Origin: an uncultured Acetatifactor sp.
GTDB lineage: Bacteria > Bacillota > Clostridia > Lachnospirales > Lachnospiraceae
Direction: 5' to 3'
NCBI GenBank assembly: GCA_910586485.1
Contig: CAJUIA010000026.1
Coordinates: forward strand, 1 to 58,685
Length of the DNA stretch: 58,685 nucleotides
A program made the position numbers and the translations under genes. Under the pieces are notes generated by a model. That model was given only the letters and a program-made list of their open reading frames with translations, did not search any database and was not told where the DNA came from. This document shows, piece after piece, positions 17,047 to 24,706 of this stretch (position 1 is the stretch's first letter; each line of letters starts with the position of its first letter).

Positions 17047-18318
17047 TTATGCCGTCTTTGGTGACATGGTGCTTTTCCGCAGCAGGTCATAGGGCTCCGG
17101 TGTCTCTGACAGCCTGACCCATATGGTTTGTCCCGCATGAGGGCAGCTTTCTACCGCCTCATCCTCTTCATTATACATTGCCTCCACCTTAACAGGAACA
17201 TTCCTGCCGTCCGGCTTCATAATTTCAATCAATTCGCCCACGGAAAACTTGTTTTTCTGCCGGATACGGGCAGCCTTCCTGCCGCCTCCGTCCGGCCGAA
17301 TTTCCTCCACCAGCCCCAGATAGATATACTCGCTGACATAAGTGCTGTTGTCATAAATCTGGTTGTTTACGTCCGCCCGGCCAAAATAAAATCCCGTGGA
17401 ATACTGCCGGTAGGTACACTTGGCAATCTCTTCCCGGTACCAATCCATATTCCTACGGTAGGTTTCTTCCGAAACAAAGTAATCGTCCAGCGCCCTCCTG
17501 TATGTCCTGGCCGCCGTGGCTGCATAAAGCGCCGTTTTCATCCGGCCCTCGATCTTGAAGCTGTTAATCCCCGCTTCCACCATTTCGGGAATATGCTCTA
17601 TCATACACAGGTCCCTGGAATTAAAAATGTAGGTGCCCCGCTCGTTCTCATAGACCGGCAGATATTCTCCGGGCCGCGTTTCTTCCATCACCGCATATTT
17701 CCAGCGGCAGGGGTGGGTACAGCTTCCCTGGTTGGCATCCCTGCCCGTAAAATAATTGCTGAGCAGGCAGCGCCCCGAATAAGAAATGCACATGGAGCCA
17801 TGGATAAAGCTCTCAAGCTCCATCTCCTCCGGAATCCGTTCTCTGATACCGTGGATCTCCTCCAGTGAAAGCTCCCTGGCGGTTACCACGCGCTTTGCCC
17901 CCTGTTCCCACCAGAAAAGACAGGTCCTGTAATTGGTATTATTTGCCTGGGTGGAAATATGTATATCTACCTCCGGCCACACCTCCCTGGCCAGCGCAAA
18001 TATGCCCGGATCGGCTATAATCAAGGCGTCGCAGGGCTCCGGCTTCATGTCCCGCAATTCTTCAAAATAGGCCCTTGCCCCTTCAAGGTCGCAATTATGA
18101 GCCAATATATTGGCTGTCACATAAACCTTCACCTGACGGGAATGGGCAAAGGCAATTCCCTCCGCCATTTCCGCCGGGGAAAAATTCTTTGCCTTTGCCC
18201 GGAGACCGTAAGCCTCACCGCCGATATATACCGCATCCGCGCCAAAAATTACAGCTGTTTTTAAAACCTCCAGACTGCCGGCCGGGATCAACAGCTCCGG
18301 CTTTCGCCATTGTTTCAT
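17047..18318 (-). CDS. U32 family peptidase (YrrO/RlhA-like)
   Basis: 423 residues. The U32 signature is complete: ESFIHGSMCISYSGRCLLS, followed by the Cys-containing GSCTHPCRW. Family members (YegQ, RlhA, TrhP) are now linked to tRNA or rRNA hydroxylation and to prephenate-dependent modification rather than proteolysis; older literature reports collagenase activity. In Bacillus the equivalent pair yrrN-yrrO follows the O-methyltransferase gene yrrM and the mltG-like yrrL, and that order is kept here. Only one U32 gene is present. It starts 14 bases after the O-methyltransferase stop. Confidence 0.92.
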   Translation of the reverse strand: MKQWRKPELLIPAGSLEVLKTAVIFGADAVYIGGEAYGLRAKAKNFSPAEMAEGIAFAHSRQVKVYVTANILAHNCDLEGARAYFEELRDMKPEPCDALIIADPGIFALAREVWPEVDIHISTQANNTNYRTCLFWWEQGAKRVVTARELSLEEIHGIRERIPEEMELESFIHGSMCISYSGRCLLSNYFTGRDANQGSCTHPCRWKYAVMEETRPGEYLPVYENERGTYIFNSRDLCMIEHIPEMVEAGINSFKIEGRMKTALYAATAARTYRRALDDYFVSEETYRRNMDWYREEIAKCTYRQYSTGFYFGRADVNNQIYDNSTYVSEYIYLGLVEEIRPDGGGRKAARIRQKNKFSVGELIEIMKPDGRNVPVKVEAMYNEEDEAVESCPHAGQTIWVRLSETPEPYDLLRKSTMSPKTA

Positions 18319-18331
18319 ATTCTCATTCCTT

Positions 18332-18985
18332 TCACATTCTCTTTTCGCCTTGTATGCTGAGTGCCACCCCGTCGCCCACAGGCAGGATTACCGTTTCAAG
18401 CCGCGGATCATGCTTCAATTCATAAAGATAATCTCTCATGCGGGCATGAATCGTCCGATTGCGCCGCGTCACGGCAAATCGGGATTCCACAACATCCCCG
18501 TCCTGCAGCACATTATCGCTGACAAGCAGTCCCCCCGGTGTAAGCAGCCGTAAAACCTCCGGCAAAAAAAAGAGATACTGTCCCTTCGCCGCATCCATAA
18601 AGATCAGGTCATAAGTGCCTGTCAGTTCCTTTAAAATGTCTGCTGCATCCCCTTCAAGCAGGGTGATCTTTTCCTCCGCGCCGGCCCGCCTGAAGTTTTC
18701 TCTTGCCTGGATAATCCTCTTTTGATAATTCTCAATGGTGGTAATATGACAGTTTTCCGGCCCATACTCACTCATCAACAGCGCGGAAAAGCCGATGGCA
18801 GTCCCGACCTCCAGGATGTCCCTCGGCTTTAAAAGCTTAAGCAAAAATTTCAACAGGCTCTGCATGGGCTTCCGAATCACCGGAACACGCTCCTGCAATG
18901 CGTTTTTTTCCAACTCGTCAAGGAAGGATGTATTGCCCCTGTCCAGGGAATCAATAAAAGCCGCCATTCTCTCATCAATCAACAT
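18332..18985 (-). CDS. YrrM/TrmR-like O-methyltransferase
   Basis: 217 residues of the class I SAM-dependent O-methyltransferase family 3. The SAM motif DILEVGTAIGFSALLMSEY, the acidic motif ITTIENYQKR and FMDAAKGQYLFFLP (metal/substrate region) are all present. The Bacillus homologue TrmR (YrrM) methylates 5-hydroxyuridine in tRNA wobble positions, and the hydroxyuridine precursor is made by U32 proteins, so this gene and the adjacent U32 gene plausibly form a two-step tRNA wobble-modification pair. It is three bases after the MltG-like gene. Confidence 0.9.
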   Translation of the reverse strand: MLIDERMAAFIDSLDRGNTSFLDELEKNALQERVPVIRKPMQSLLKFLLKLLKPRDILEVGTAIGFSALLMSEYGPENCHITTIENYQKRIIQARENFRRAGAEEKITLLEGDAADILKELTGTYDLIFMDAAKGQYLFFLPEVLRLLTPGGLLVSDNVLQDGDVVESRFAVTRRNRTIHARMRDYLYELKHDPRLETVILPVGDGVALSIQGEKRM

Positions 18986-18988
18986 AAG

Positions 18989-19387
18989 CTACTCTGCTTT
19001 CCCGCCTGTCTCATCGTCCTCATCCTCTTCAGGCACCATGGCGGCCATCATCTCTTCCACCGTCATGGACGTATTTAGCTCGAAGACACCCGGCCTCACA
19101 TCCTTACGGTATTCCGACAGATAGTATTGCAGGACAAACAGCTTTGCATCCCGTATCAGCCCTTTATTTTCCAGCAGATGCCCGATTTCGGAGGCGGACA
19201 TGCCCTCGGTGATCGCCACCGTCACAGTTCTCCCCTCTCCGGAAGAAATTGCCGGCTCCGTAAAAATACGATAGCCGTAATCATAGCACAGCAGCGCCCC
19301 CCGATAAATAGCATATACCGCAAAAACGATCACTGCCATCCGAACAATCGCGCCGACTACAGCGATAATCATATTTCCTGGTTTCAT
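18989..19387 (-). CDS. Short MltG-like membrane protein without the catalytic domain
   Basis: 132 residues from the ATG at 19387 (GAGG six bases upstream; a GTG at 19399 is also open). One membrane helix (about 6-30) is followed by the LysM-like N-terminal domain of endolytic transglycosylase MltG: VAITEGMSASEIGHLLENKG and RPGVFELNTSMTVEEMMAAM. It then stops with an acidic tail (EEDEDDE). The YceG catalytic domain, about 200 residues with the active-site Glu, is absent, and the next gene starts three bases later, so this is not a fresh frameshift. Such truncated forms are positioned exactly where Bacillus has yrrL (mltG). It may bind glycan without cutting it. Confidence 0.8.
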   Translation of the reverse strand: MKPGNMIIAVVGAIVRMAVIVFAVYAIYRGALLCYDYGYRIFTEPAISSGEGRTVTVAITEGMSASEIGHLLENKGLIRDAKLFVLQYYLSEYRKDVRPGVFELNTSMTVEEMMAAMVPEEDEDDETGGKAE

Positions 19388-19412
19388 AATGTTCCTCACT
19401 TCCTTTTACGGC

Positions 19413-19787
19413 TTACTGAAAATCAAGCCTTGCCGTAATGCTGGTTTCGATCTCCTGCATTCTTTTACAGAATGCCAGCTCTGCTGCCAGGAAATCCGAA
19501 ACAAGCGGATCGCTTCTGAAATTCTCATATTCCTTTTCAAATCTATCCAGCTTGTCAAAATCAATATCCGCGCTGGTCTGCAGCTCATAATTCCGCCTGC
19601 GGTAATTGTCGATTTCTGATTTCAGCTCCGGATTCTGCAGCACTTTATCCAGCTCCGCGCGGTAAGCAAGGTATTCCTCGCACCCCAGTATAGCCGTTAT
19701 CAGCGTATCTACCGCGCTGTCCAGACCGTTTCCCTGTTCCTGATTCTCCGTATTGCCCATTTTCTCTACATTATCCCTGTTGTCCAT
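19413..19787 (-). CDS. YlbF/YmcA-family protein
   Basis: 124 residues, largely helical, from MDNRDNVEKMGNTENQEQGN. The segment from about residue 28 (LDSAVDTLITAILGCEEYLA) to the end has the three-helix pattern of the YlbF/YmcA (RicF/RicA) family, whose Bacillus members form an RNase Y specificity complex. The frame is open back to 19964 inside rnjA, but AGGAGAGGT directly before the ATG at 19787 defines the start. It follows rnjA by 71 bases, which is interesting since RNase J and the Ric complex both act in mRNA processing. Confidence 0.82.
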   Translation of the reverse strand: MDNRDNVEKMGNTENQEQGNGLDSAVDTLITAILGCEEYLAYRAELDKVLQNPELKSEIDNYRRRNYELQTSADIDFDKLDRFEKEYENFRSDPLVSDFLAAELAFCKRMQEIETSITARLDFQ

Positions 19788-19858
19788 ACCTCTCCTGCTG
19801 CCTGCGTTACCCTTCGGTTTTCTCCATCCGTTCCATTTTCCCACCCCGTATACCCCCT

Positions 19859-21535
19859 TTAGGTTATCTCCATAATAATCGGCAGGATCATGGGACGACG
19901 CTTCGTCTTCTTCCAAACATAATCGCTGAGTGCGTCTTTGGTAGTATTCTTCAGCTTGCCCCAATCGGTGATCCCCCTGTCAAGACATTTCTGCAGCGCC
20001 TCGTCCACAGTCTGTCTTGCCTCTTCGATCAGCTCGTCGGACTCCTTCACATAAACAAATCCTCTGGAAACAATGTCCGGGCCCGCCACCAGCTGTCCGC
20101 TGTACTTGTCCAGGCTCATGACAACGATCATAATACCGTCCTCCGCCAGATGCTGACGGTCACGCAGCACCACATTCCCCACATCTCCGACACCCAGTCC
20201 ATCCACCAGGATAGCGCCGGTTGGAACCTTTCCGGTCAGCCGTGCGCTGTTTTCATCCAGCTCCAGCACATCTCCTGAGGAAAGGATAAATATATTTTCT
20301 TTATCAATACCAAGGCTCTGCGCGATCTTTGCCTGCGCTTTCAAATGCTTGTATTCACCATGTACGGGGATTGCATACCTGGGCTGCACCAGGGTATAAA
20401 TCAGCTTAATTTCTTCCTGGCAGGCATGTCCCGATACATGGGCATCCTGGAATATCACATCCGCACCCTTGCGCAGCAGCTCGTTAATAACCTTGGTCAC
20501 CGACTTTTCATTTCCGGGGATGGGATTGGACGAAAAAATAACCGTATCCCCCGCCCCAATCGTAATCTTACGGTGCATACTGCTGGCCATGCGGCTCAGT
20601 GCAGCCATGCTCTCCCCCTGGCTGCCGGTTGTGATGATCACCTGCTGCTCGTCAGGATAATTTTTCAGCTGGTCTATATCAATCAATGTATTATCTGGTA
20701 TTTTGATGCACTCCAGATTCCTGGCCGTCTCTATAATACTGACCATGCTGCGGCCTTCCACGCATACCTTCTTGCCGAATTTATACGCGGTATTGATGAT
20801 CTGCTGCACACGGTCCACATTGGAAGCAAAGGTGGCCACAAATATTCTGGTATTCTTATGTTCCTCAAACAAGCTGTCAAAGGTCTTTCCCACCGTTTTT
20901 TCGGAGGGAGTAAAGCCAGGACGCTCCGCGTTTGTAGAGTCGCACATCAGTGCCAGTACGCCCTTTTTACCCAGCTCTGCAAAGCGCTGCAGGTCGATAG
21001 CATCTCCAAACACAGGCGTATAATCCACCTTAAAGTCCCCGGTGTGTACCACTACGCCGGCAGGAGAGTAGATGGCCAGCGCCGCGGCATCTACAATGCT
21101 GTGGTTTGTCCGTATGAATTCCACGCGAAATTTTCCCAGATTGATAGACTGTCCGAACTTCACCACCTTGCGCTTGGTCCCCTTCATGAGATTATGCTCG
21201 CGAAGCTTGTTTTCAATGATACCCATGGTAAGCCTGGTGGCATAGATCGGTACATTAATATCCCTCAGCACATAGGGCAGCGCCCCGATATGGTCCTCAT
21301 GTCCATGGGTTATGACAAAGCCCTTCACCCTGTCCAGATTATCCTTCAAATAGGTTACATCGGGAATGACCAGGTCAATTCCCAGCATATCATCTGCAGG
21401 AAAGGACAGCCCGCAGTCAACCACAACAATACTGTCTTCATATTCAAAGGCAGTAATGTTCATACCGATTTGCTCCAGACCTCCCAAAGGAATTACCTTT
21501 AGTCCGGAACTGCTGTTATTCTCTTTTTTCTTCAA
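19859..21535 (-). CDS. rnjA: Ribonuclease J
   Basis: 558 residues, metallo-beta-lactamase/beta-CASP nuclease. The zinc motif THGHEDHIGALPYVL, the HTGDFKVDYTP region, the MCDSTNAERPGFTPSE segment and the beta-CASP residues IPVHGEYKHL are all seen, and the C-terminal domain (about 450-558) is present. RNase J degrades and matures mRNA and rRNA with 5'-to-3' exo- and endonuclease activity. Translation appears to start at a TTG codon (MKKKENNSSS) preceded by GGAGG nine bases upstream. It heads a run of genes to 15842 and is preceded by a 269-base gap after DUF1292. Confidence 0.96.
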   Translation of the reverse strand: MKKKENNSSSGLKVIPLGGLEQIGMNITAFEYEDSIVVVDCGLSFPADDMLGIDLVIPDVTYLKDNLDRVKGFVITHGHEDHIGALPYVLRDINVPIYATRLTMGIIENKLREHNLMKGTKRKVVKFGQSINLGKFRVEFIRTNHSIVDAAALAIYSPAGVVVHTGDFKVDYTPVFGDAIDLQRFAELGKKGVLALMCDSTNAERPGFTPSEKTVGKTFDSLFEEHKNTRIFVATFASNVDRVQQIINTAYKFGKKVCVEGRSMVSIIETARNLECIKIPDNTLIDIDQLKNYPDEQQVIITTGSQGESMAALSRMASSMHRKITIGAGDTVIFSSNPIPGNEKSVTKVINELLRKGADVIFQDAHVSGHACQEEIKLIYTLVQPRYAIPVHGEYKHLKAQAKIAQSLGIDKENIFILSSGDVLELDENSARLTGKVPTGAILVDGLGVGDVGNVVLRDRQHLAEDGIMIVVMSLDKYSGQLVAGPDIVSRGFVYVKESDELIEEARQTVDEALQKCLDRGITDWGKLKNTTKDALSDYVWKKTKRRPMILPIIMEIT

Positions 21536-21569
21536 TTATAAATTCCTCCAGTTTTCTTTCAATATCTTT

Positions 21570-21725
21570 TTAACAGCCATAGGTCCTGACTCCGTAATTT
21601 GCAAAGAGAAATCCGATCACAAATACCCTCTTTTTACGATCCCCCGGTGATCGCCATAAAAAAGCTTTTACGCATTCCCCGCGGCTCAAATAATGATAAA
21701 GATACCCTTCTCTCCGGTCAGGCAT
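21570..21725 (-). CDS. Possible small protein in the rnjA leader
   Basis: The 269-base gap between the DUF1292 gene and rnjA holds an open frame of 66 codons (to 21787). From its first ATG it encodes 51 residues, MPDRREGYLYHYLSRGECVK and on to a hydrophobic VFVIGFLFANYG. No convincing ribosome site precedes the ATG; GAGG lies before an alternative GTG a little upstream. I recognise no family. It may be a real small basic protein, a decayed gene, or noise. Confidence 0.25.
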   Translation of the reverse strand: MPDRREGYLYHYLSRGECVKAFLWRSPGDRKKRVFVIGFLFANYGVRTYGC

Positions 21726-21804
21726 ACTCTCTAAGCCCACAACCGGCAAATCCTCATCAAAACTGACCCGGCAAATCAGGTTCAGACCGTCTTACGGCTG
21801 AACT

Positions 21805-22068
21805 TTACACAAATTCCACATCCTCCATCATGTTTTGAAATACCCCGGCCACGGCGGAAAGCTCATCCTCGTCAGAAACAATGGAAAAAATGCCTTCTTC
21901 CTCCCCGTCACCGGACATATCCTTCAAAATCAGCGCGTCGCCGTCACCTTCTTCCGTGTCGGTAACAAGAATATAGTTTGCCCCGCCGATCCTTGTCTGT
22001 TCCAAAACATAAAATTCAACGGCCTCGTTTTCATCCGCCTGAAACGTTATTTTTTCCAGCTTTGCCAT
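21805..22068 (-). CDS. DUF1292 protein (YrzB-like)
   Basis: 87 residues starting MAKLEKITFQADENEAVEFY, strongly acidic, with the DUF1292 core (FYVLEQTRIGGANYILVTD, then ISEV-like IVSDEDELSAVAGVFQ). Function unknown; it is widely found between ruvX and downstream RNA-metabolism or division genes in Firmicutes. The frame is open to 22074, but GGAG five bases before the ATG at 22068 supports this start. It lies two bases after ruvX. Confidence 0.9.
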   Translation of the reverse strand: MAKLEKITFQADENEAVEFYVLEQTRIGGANYILVTDTEEGDGDALILKDMSGDGEEEGIFSIVSDEDELSAVAGVFQNMMEDVEFV

Positions 22069-22070
22069 AA

Positions 22071-22496
22071 TCACTCCATACTGCGTCTGTCAAGATAGCC
22101 CTGCAGAATCAGGACTGCCGCAATCATATCCACATAGTTTTTTCTGTTCTCCCTGCGGACTCCCGCCTCCATCATGGCTTTGTCTGCCGCAACGGTAGTC
22201 AGTCTCTCATCCCACATAAATACGGGAAGACCCGTTCTGCGCTCCAGCTTGTCCTTAAATTCATAAGTCAGCTCCGCTCGCTCTCCCTCGGTGGCGTTCA
22301 TATTCTTAGGCATCCCCAGAACGATTTCTTCTACCTCATATTCCTCAATCAGCTCTTCTATACGCGCAAGGGTCTGCCTCAGCTTATTTGCCTCTTTCCG
22401 CCGGATGATCTCCACACCCTGCGCCGTAATCAGCAGACTGTCGCTGACCGCCACCCCCACTGTCTTTGAACCGAAATCAAGCCCCATTATACGCAT
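22071..22496 (-). CDS. ruvX: RuvX/YqgF pre-16S rRNA nuclease (Holliday junction resolvase fold)
   Basis: 141 residues with the RNase-H-like fold: first Asp in MGLDFGSKTVGVAVSD, VLGMPKNMNATEGER, and DERLTTVAADKAMMEAGVRR with the C-terminal Asp in NYVDMIAAVLILQGYLD. It processes the 5' end of 16S rRNA. Its ATG overlaps the ireB stop codon (TGATG), and DUF1292 follows within two bases, so the three genes are translationally linked. Confidence 0.95.
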   Translation of the reverse strand: MRIMGLDFGSKTVGVAVSDSLLITAQGVEIIRRKEANKLRQTLARIEELIEEYEVEEIVLGMPKNMNATEGERAELTYEFKDKLERRTGLPVFMWDERLTTVAADKAMMEAGVRRENRKNYVDMIAAVLILQGYLDRRSME

Positions 22497-22759
22497 CAAT
22501 GCCAGCCCTTTGCATAAATATATTCCGTCAGCAGCTCTTCCACAAGCTCGTCCCGCTCCACCTTCATAATCAGGCTGCGGGCATTCCTGTGACTGGTAAT
22601 ATAAGTGGGATCGCCGCTCATGATATAGCCTACAATCTGGTTCACCGGGTTATATCCCTTTTCCGTCAGCGCTTCATATACAGTTGCAAGCACCGGCCCT
22701 GCGCCGGGCTGAGGTTCTGTCTCTACCTTGAAGTATTGTGTATTTCCTAAGTCCTGCAT
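22496..22759 (-). CDS. ireB: IreB-family regulatory phosphoprotein
   Basis: 87 residues from MQDLGNTQYFKVETEPQPGA, the whole length of the IreB (UPF0297) family. IreB is a substrate of the PASTA kinase IreK in Enterococcus and modulates cephalosporin tolerance; the conserved core NPVNQIVGYIMSGDPTYITSH and RDELVEELLTEYIYAKG is complete. The frame is open to 22828, but GGGGAGG directly before the ATG at 22759 and the family start decide it. First gene of ireB-ruvX-DUF1292. Confidence 0.94.
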   Translation of the reverse strand: MQDLGNTQYFKVETEPQPGAGPVLATVYEALTEKGYNPVNQIVGYIMSGDPTYITSHRNARSLIMKVERDELVEELLTEYIYAKGWH

Positions 22760-22847
22760 ATTCCTCCCCATTTCCCTGACAAACAGTCCGCCGAGCGTGA
22801 AATCATTTCGTGAGATTTTCCGATCCAAATATTTTTCTTTATTCTTT

Positions 22848-22876
22848 ACTATAACTCATTTATTTGTAAATATCAA
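22848..22876 (-). promoter_or_regulatory. Sigma-A promoter of ireB-ruvX-DUF1292
   Basis: Minus-strand -35 TTGATA (22871-22876), 17-base spacer, -10 TATAGT (22848-22853), about 90 bases before the ireB start and just after the mtaB stop codon. Confidence 0.8.
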
Positions 22877-22885
22877 GTCTTGCAG

Positions 22886-24256
22886 CTAACTCTGCATAAC
22901 CTCATCCGTTAAAAATCCTCTGACCTTCACTCTGACCACCGTGTTTGCAGACGGTGCCTCATCCGCCCTAACTGCCACCTTTACATAATCCTTCGTATGT
23001 CCGACCCGCCAAAGCTCACCTCCCACTTCCACCGTTTCCTCTAAAAGCACTTCTGCTTCCCGGTCTATGTATGCCCTGCGAAAACTCTTTGACTGTTCTT
23101 TTTCCATAGCCAGCAGCTCATTGCTCCGCTGCCGCTTGATCTGCTCCGAAACCTGTCCCGGCATATCTGCCGCGGACGTCCCGCCGCGCCTGGAATACTT
23201 AAAAATGTGCATTTCATAAAAGCCCACCTTTTCCAGGAACTCCTTTGTCTGCCGGAATTCCGCCTCCGTCTCGCCCGGAAAGCCCACAATAACATCCGTA
23301 GTGATCGCCGGACGTTCAAAGGCACTGCGCAGGTACTCCACACTGGTATAGTATTCCCCCGTAGTATAATGTCTATTCATACGCCGTAAGGTTGTGTCAC
23401 AGCCGCTTTGAAGGGAGAGATGAAAATGAGGGCAGACCTTGGGCAGTGCGGCAAGCCGGCGGGCTGTCTCCTTTGTCACAACCCGCGGCTCAAGAGAGCT
23501 TAAACGTATCCTCTGGATTCCGGGCACTTCATGCAGCGCCTCCACCAGCTCCGTCAGTCTGCTGCTTCCGTCATACGCCCTGTCTTCAAAATCAATTCCG
23601 TAAGAGCTGATGTGAATTCCCGTCAGTACAATCTCCCTGTATCCTGCCTTCGTCAAGGCCTGTACCTCTGTCAGAATATCACTAAGCCTGCGGCTCCGCA
23701 CCCTCCCTCTGGCATAAGGGATGGCACAATATGAGCAGAACTGATTGCAGCCGTCCTGGATTTTAATGTACACTCGCGTGTGTTCCGCCGTCCCGGCAAG
23801 CTGCGCCTCTTCATATTCAAGGGTGTGCGCAATATCCAATATCGTAGTGTTCCCCAGCGTTTTTTCTTCCGTTCGGCTGCAAGACGGTTTTTCACCGGCT
23901 TCTCCCCCCTGCCGCCTGAAATATTCCTCCAGTATCTCGGCAATATCTCTTTTACGGTTATTGCCGATGCACAGGTCAACACTATTATCCTTCATGAGGC
24001 TTTCCTGTCCTGTCTGCACATAGCACCCTACCGCCACTACCACCGCTTCGGGATTCAGCTGCTTGGCCCTGTGCAGCATCTGACGGCTCTTCCTGTCCGC
24101 TATGTTTGTAACCGTGCAGGTATTCACAATGTAAATATCCGCCCTGGTGTCAAACGGCACAATACGATACCCCTTTTCCACCAGCTTTTGCTGCATCACT
24201 TCCGTCTCATAAGAATTTACCTTGCAGCCAAGGTTATGTAAGGCTACACTTTTCAA
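22886..24256 (-). CDS. mtaB: MtaB tRNA t6A37 methylthiotransferase
   Basis: 456 residues. The N-terminal UPF0004 domain has three cluster cysteines (HNLGCKVNSYE, VNTCTVTN, AVGCYVQTG), the radical SAM domain has CNQFCSYCAIPYARG, and the C-terminus has a TRAM domain (about 385-450). The NLGCKVN motif and CAIPYARG place it in the MtaB clade, which adds a methylthio group to t6A37 of lysine tRNA, rather than MiaB or RimO. Translation starts at TTG (24256) with AAGG seven bases upstream. It is divergent from the HPr-like gene with a 123-base shared promoter region. Confidence 0.93.
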   Translation of the reverse strand: MKSVALHNLGCKVNSYETEVMQQKLVEKGYRIVPFDTRADIYIVNTCTVTNIADRKSRQMLHRAKQLNPEAVVVAVGCYVQTGQESLMKDNSVDLCIGNNRKRDIAEILEEYFRRQGGEAGEKPSCSRTEEKTLGNTTILDIAHTLEYEEAQLAGTAEHTRVYIKIQDGCNQFCSYCAIPYARGRVRSRRLSDILTEVQALTKAGYREIVLTGIHISSYGIDFEDRAYDGSSRLTELVEALHEVPGIQRIRLSSLEPRVVTKETARRLAALPKVCPHFHLSLQSGCDTTLRRMNRHYTTGEYYTSVEYLRSAFERPAITTDVIVGFPGETEAEFRQTKEFLEKVGFYEMHIFKYSRRGGTSAADMPGQVSEQIKRQRSNELLAMEKEQSKSFRRAYIDREAEVLLEETVEVGGELWRVGHTKDYVKVAVRADEAPSANTVVRVKVRGFLTDEVMQS

Positions 24257-24322
24257 AGAAATTACCTTGCCTTTCCGAAAAATATTATTTTACACTATCC
24301 TTTCTTAAGCTTTCTTTTACCC

Positions 24323-24351
24323 TTGACTTTTATGGTCTTTGCCCTTAATAT
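24323..24351 (+). promoter_or_regulatory. Sigma-A promoter of the HPr-like gene
   Basis: -35 TTGACT (24323-24328), 17-base spacer, -10 TAATAT (24346-24351), then AAGGAGG at 24366-24372 and ATG at 24380. Near-consensus throughout. Confidence 0.88.
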
Positions 24352-24379
24352 GTAGTGAGAACATTAAGGAGGTAGTAAA

Positions 24380-24613
24380 ATGAAAACCGTACAGATTTCC
24401 TTGAATTCCATCGACAAGGTAAAAGCTTTTGTGAATGATATTACCAAGTTCGATTATGATTTTGATCTGGTATCCGGCAGATATGTTATTGACGCAAAAT
24501 CTATCATGGGAATTTTCAGCCTGGATCTTTCCAGACCCATTGACTTAAATATCCATGCGGAAGAAGGCGTCGATGAGGTTCTTGCCACCCTGCAGCCCTA
24601 TATTGTGGCATGA
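24380..24613 (+). CDS. HPr-like protein lacking the phosphorylated histidine
   Basis: 77 residues. The C-terminal two thirds are HPr: DAKSIMGIFSLDLSRPIDLNI contains the HPr regulatory serine region (KSIMG), and the end EEGVDEVLATLQPYI has the last HPr helix. In the N-terminus the PTS motif GLHARPA is replaced by LNSIDKVKAFVNDI, and the whole protein has only one His (NIHAEE), in the wrong place. It therefore cannot relay PEP phosphate as HPr does. It could be a Crh-like regulator phosphorylated on Ser by HPr kinase. It has its own strong promoter and a bidirectional terminator, and is one of only two genes on this strand. Confidence 0.85.
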   Translation: MKTVQISLNSIDKVKAFVNDITKFDYDFDLVSGRYVIDAKSIMGIFSLDLSRPIDLNIHAEEGVDEVLATLQPYIVA

Positions 24614-24640
24614 TGGCTGCAGTCTCACAGACAAGATAGT

Positions 24641-24680
24641 AAAAAAGCTCCATTTGGCATGACTGCCCTGGAGCTTTTTT
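24641..24680. terminator. Bidirectional Rho-independent terminator between the HPr-like gene and thiI
   Basis: A perfect 12-bp stem AAAAAAGCTCCA (24641-24652) / TGGAGCTTTTTT (24669-24680). The A-run and T-run let it work in both directions; it sits between two convergent genes. Confidence 0.93.
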
Positions 24681-24706
24681 ATTATCCGCCCGCCCACGGC
24701 ACATTT

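Noticed and set aside
20345..21502. 385-codon plus-strand frame
   Set aside because: It lies wholly opposite rnjA, has no ribosome site and shows compositional shadow features (His, Arg, Leu rich); similar long antisense frames opposite glpK (41976-43514), the hybrid kinase (3797-4870) and the M23 gene (5859-6866) were rejected for the same reason.
21780..21803. Near-palindrome after DUF1292 as a mini-copy of the 192-bp element
   Set aside because: Only GTTCAG and GTCTGAAC resemble the element ends; the rest is unrelated, so chance cannot be excluded and it also lacks a T-run for a terminator.
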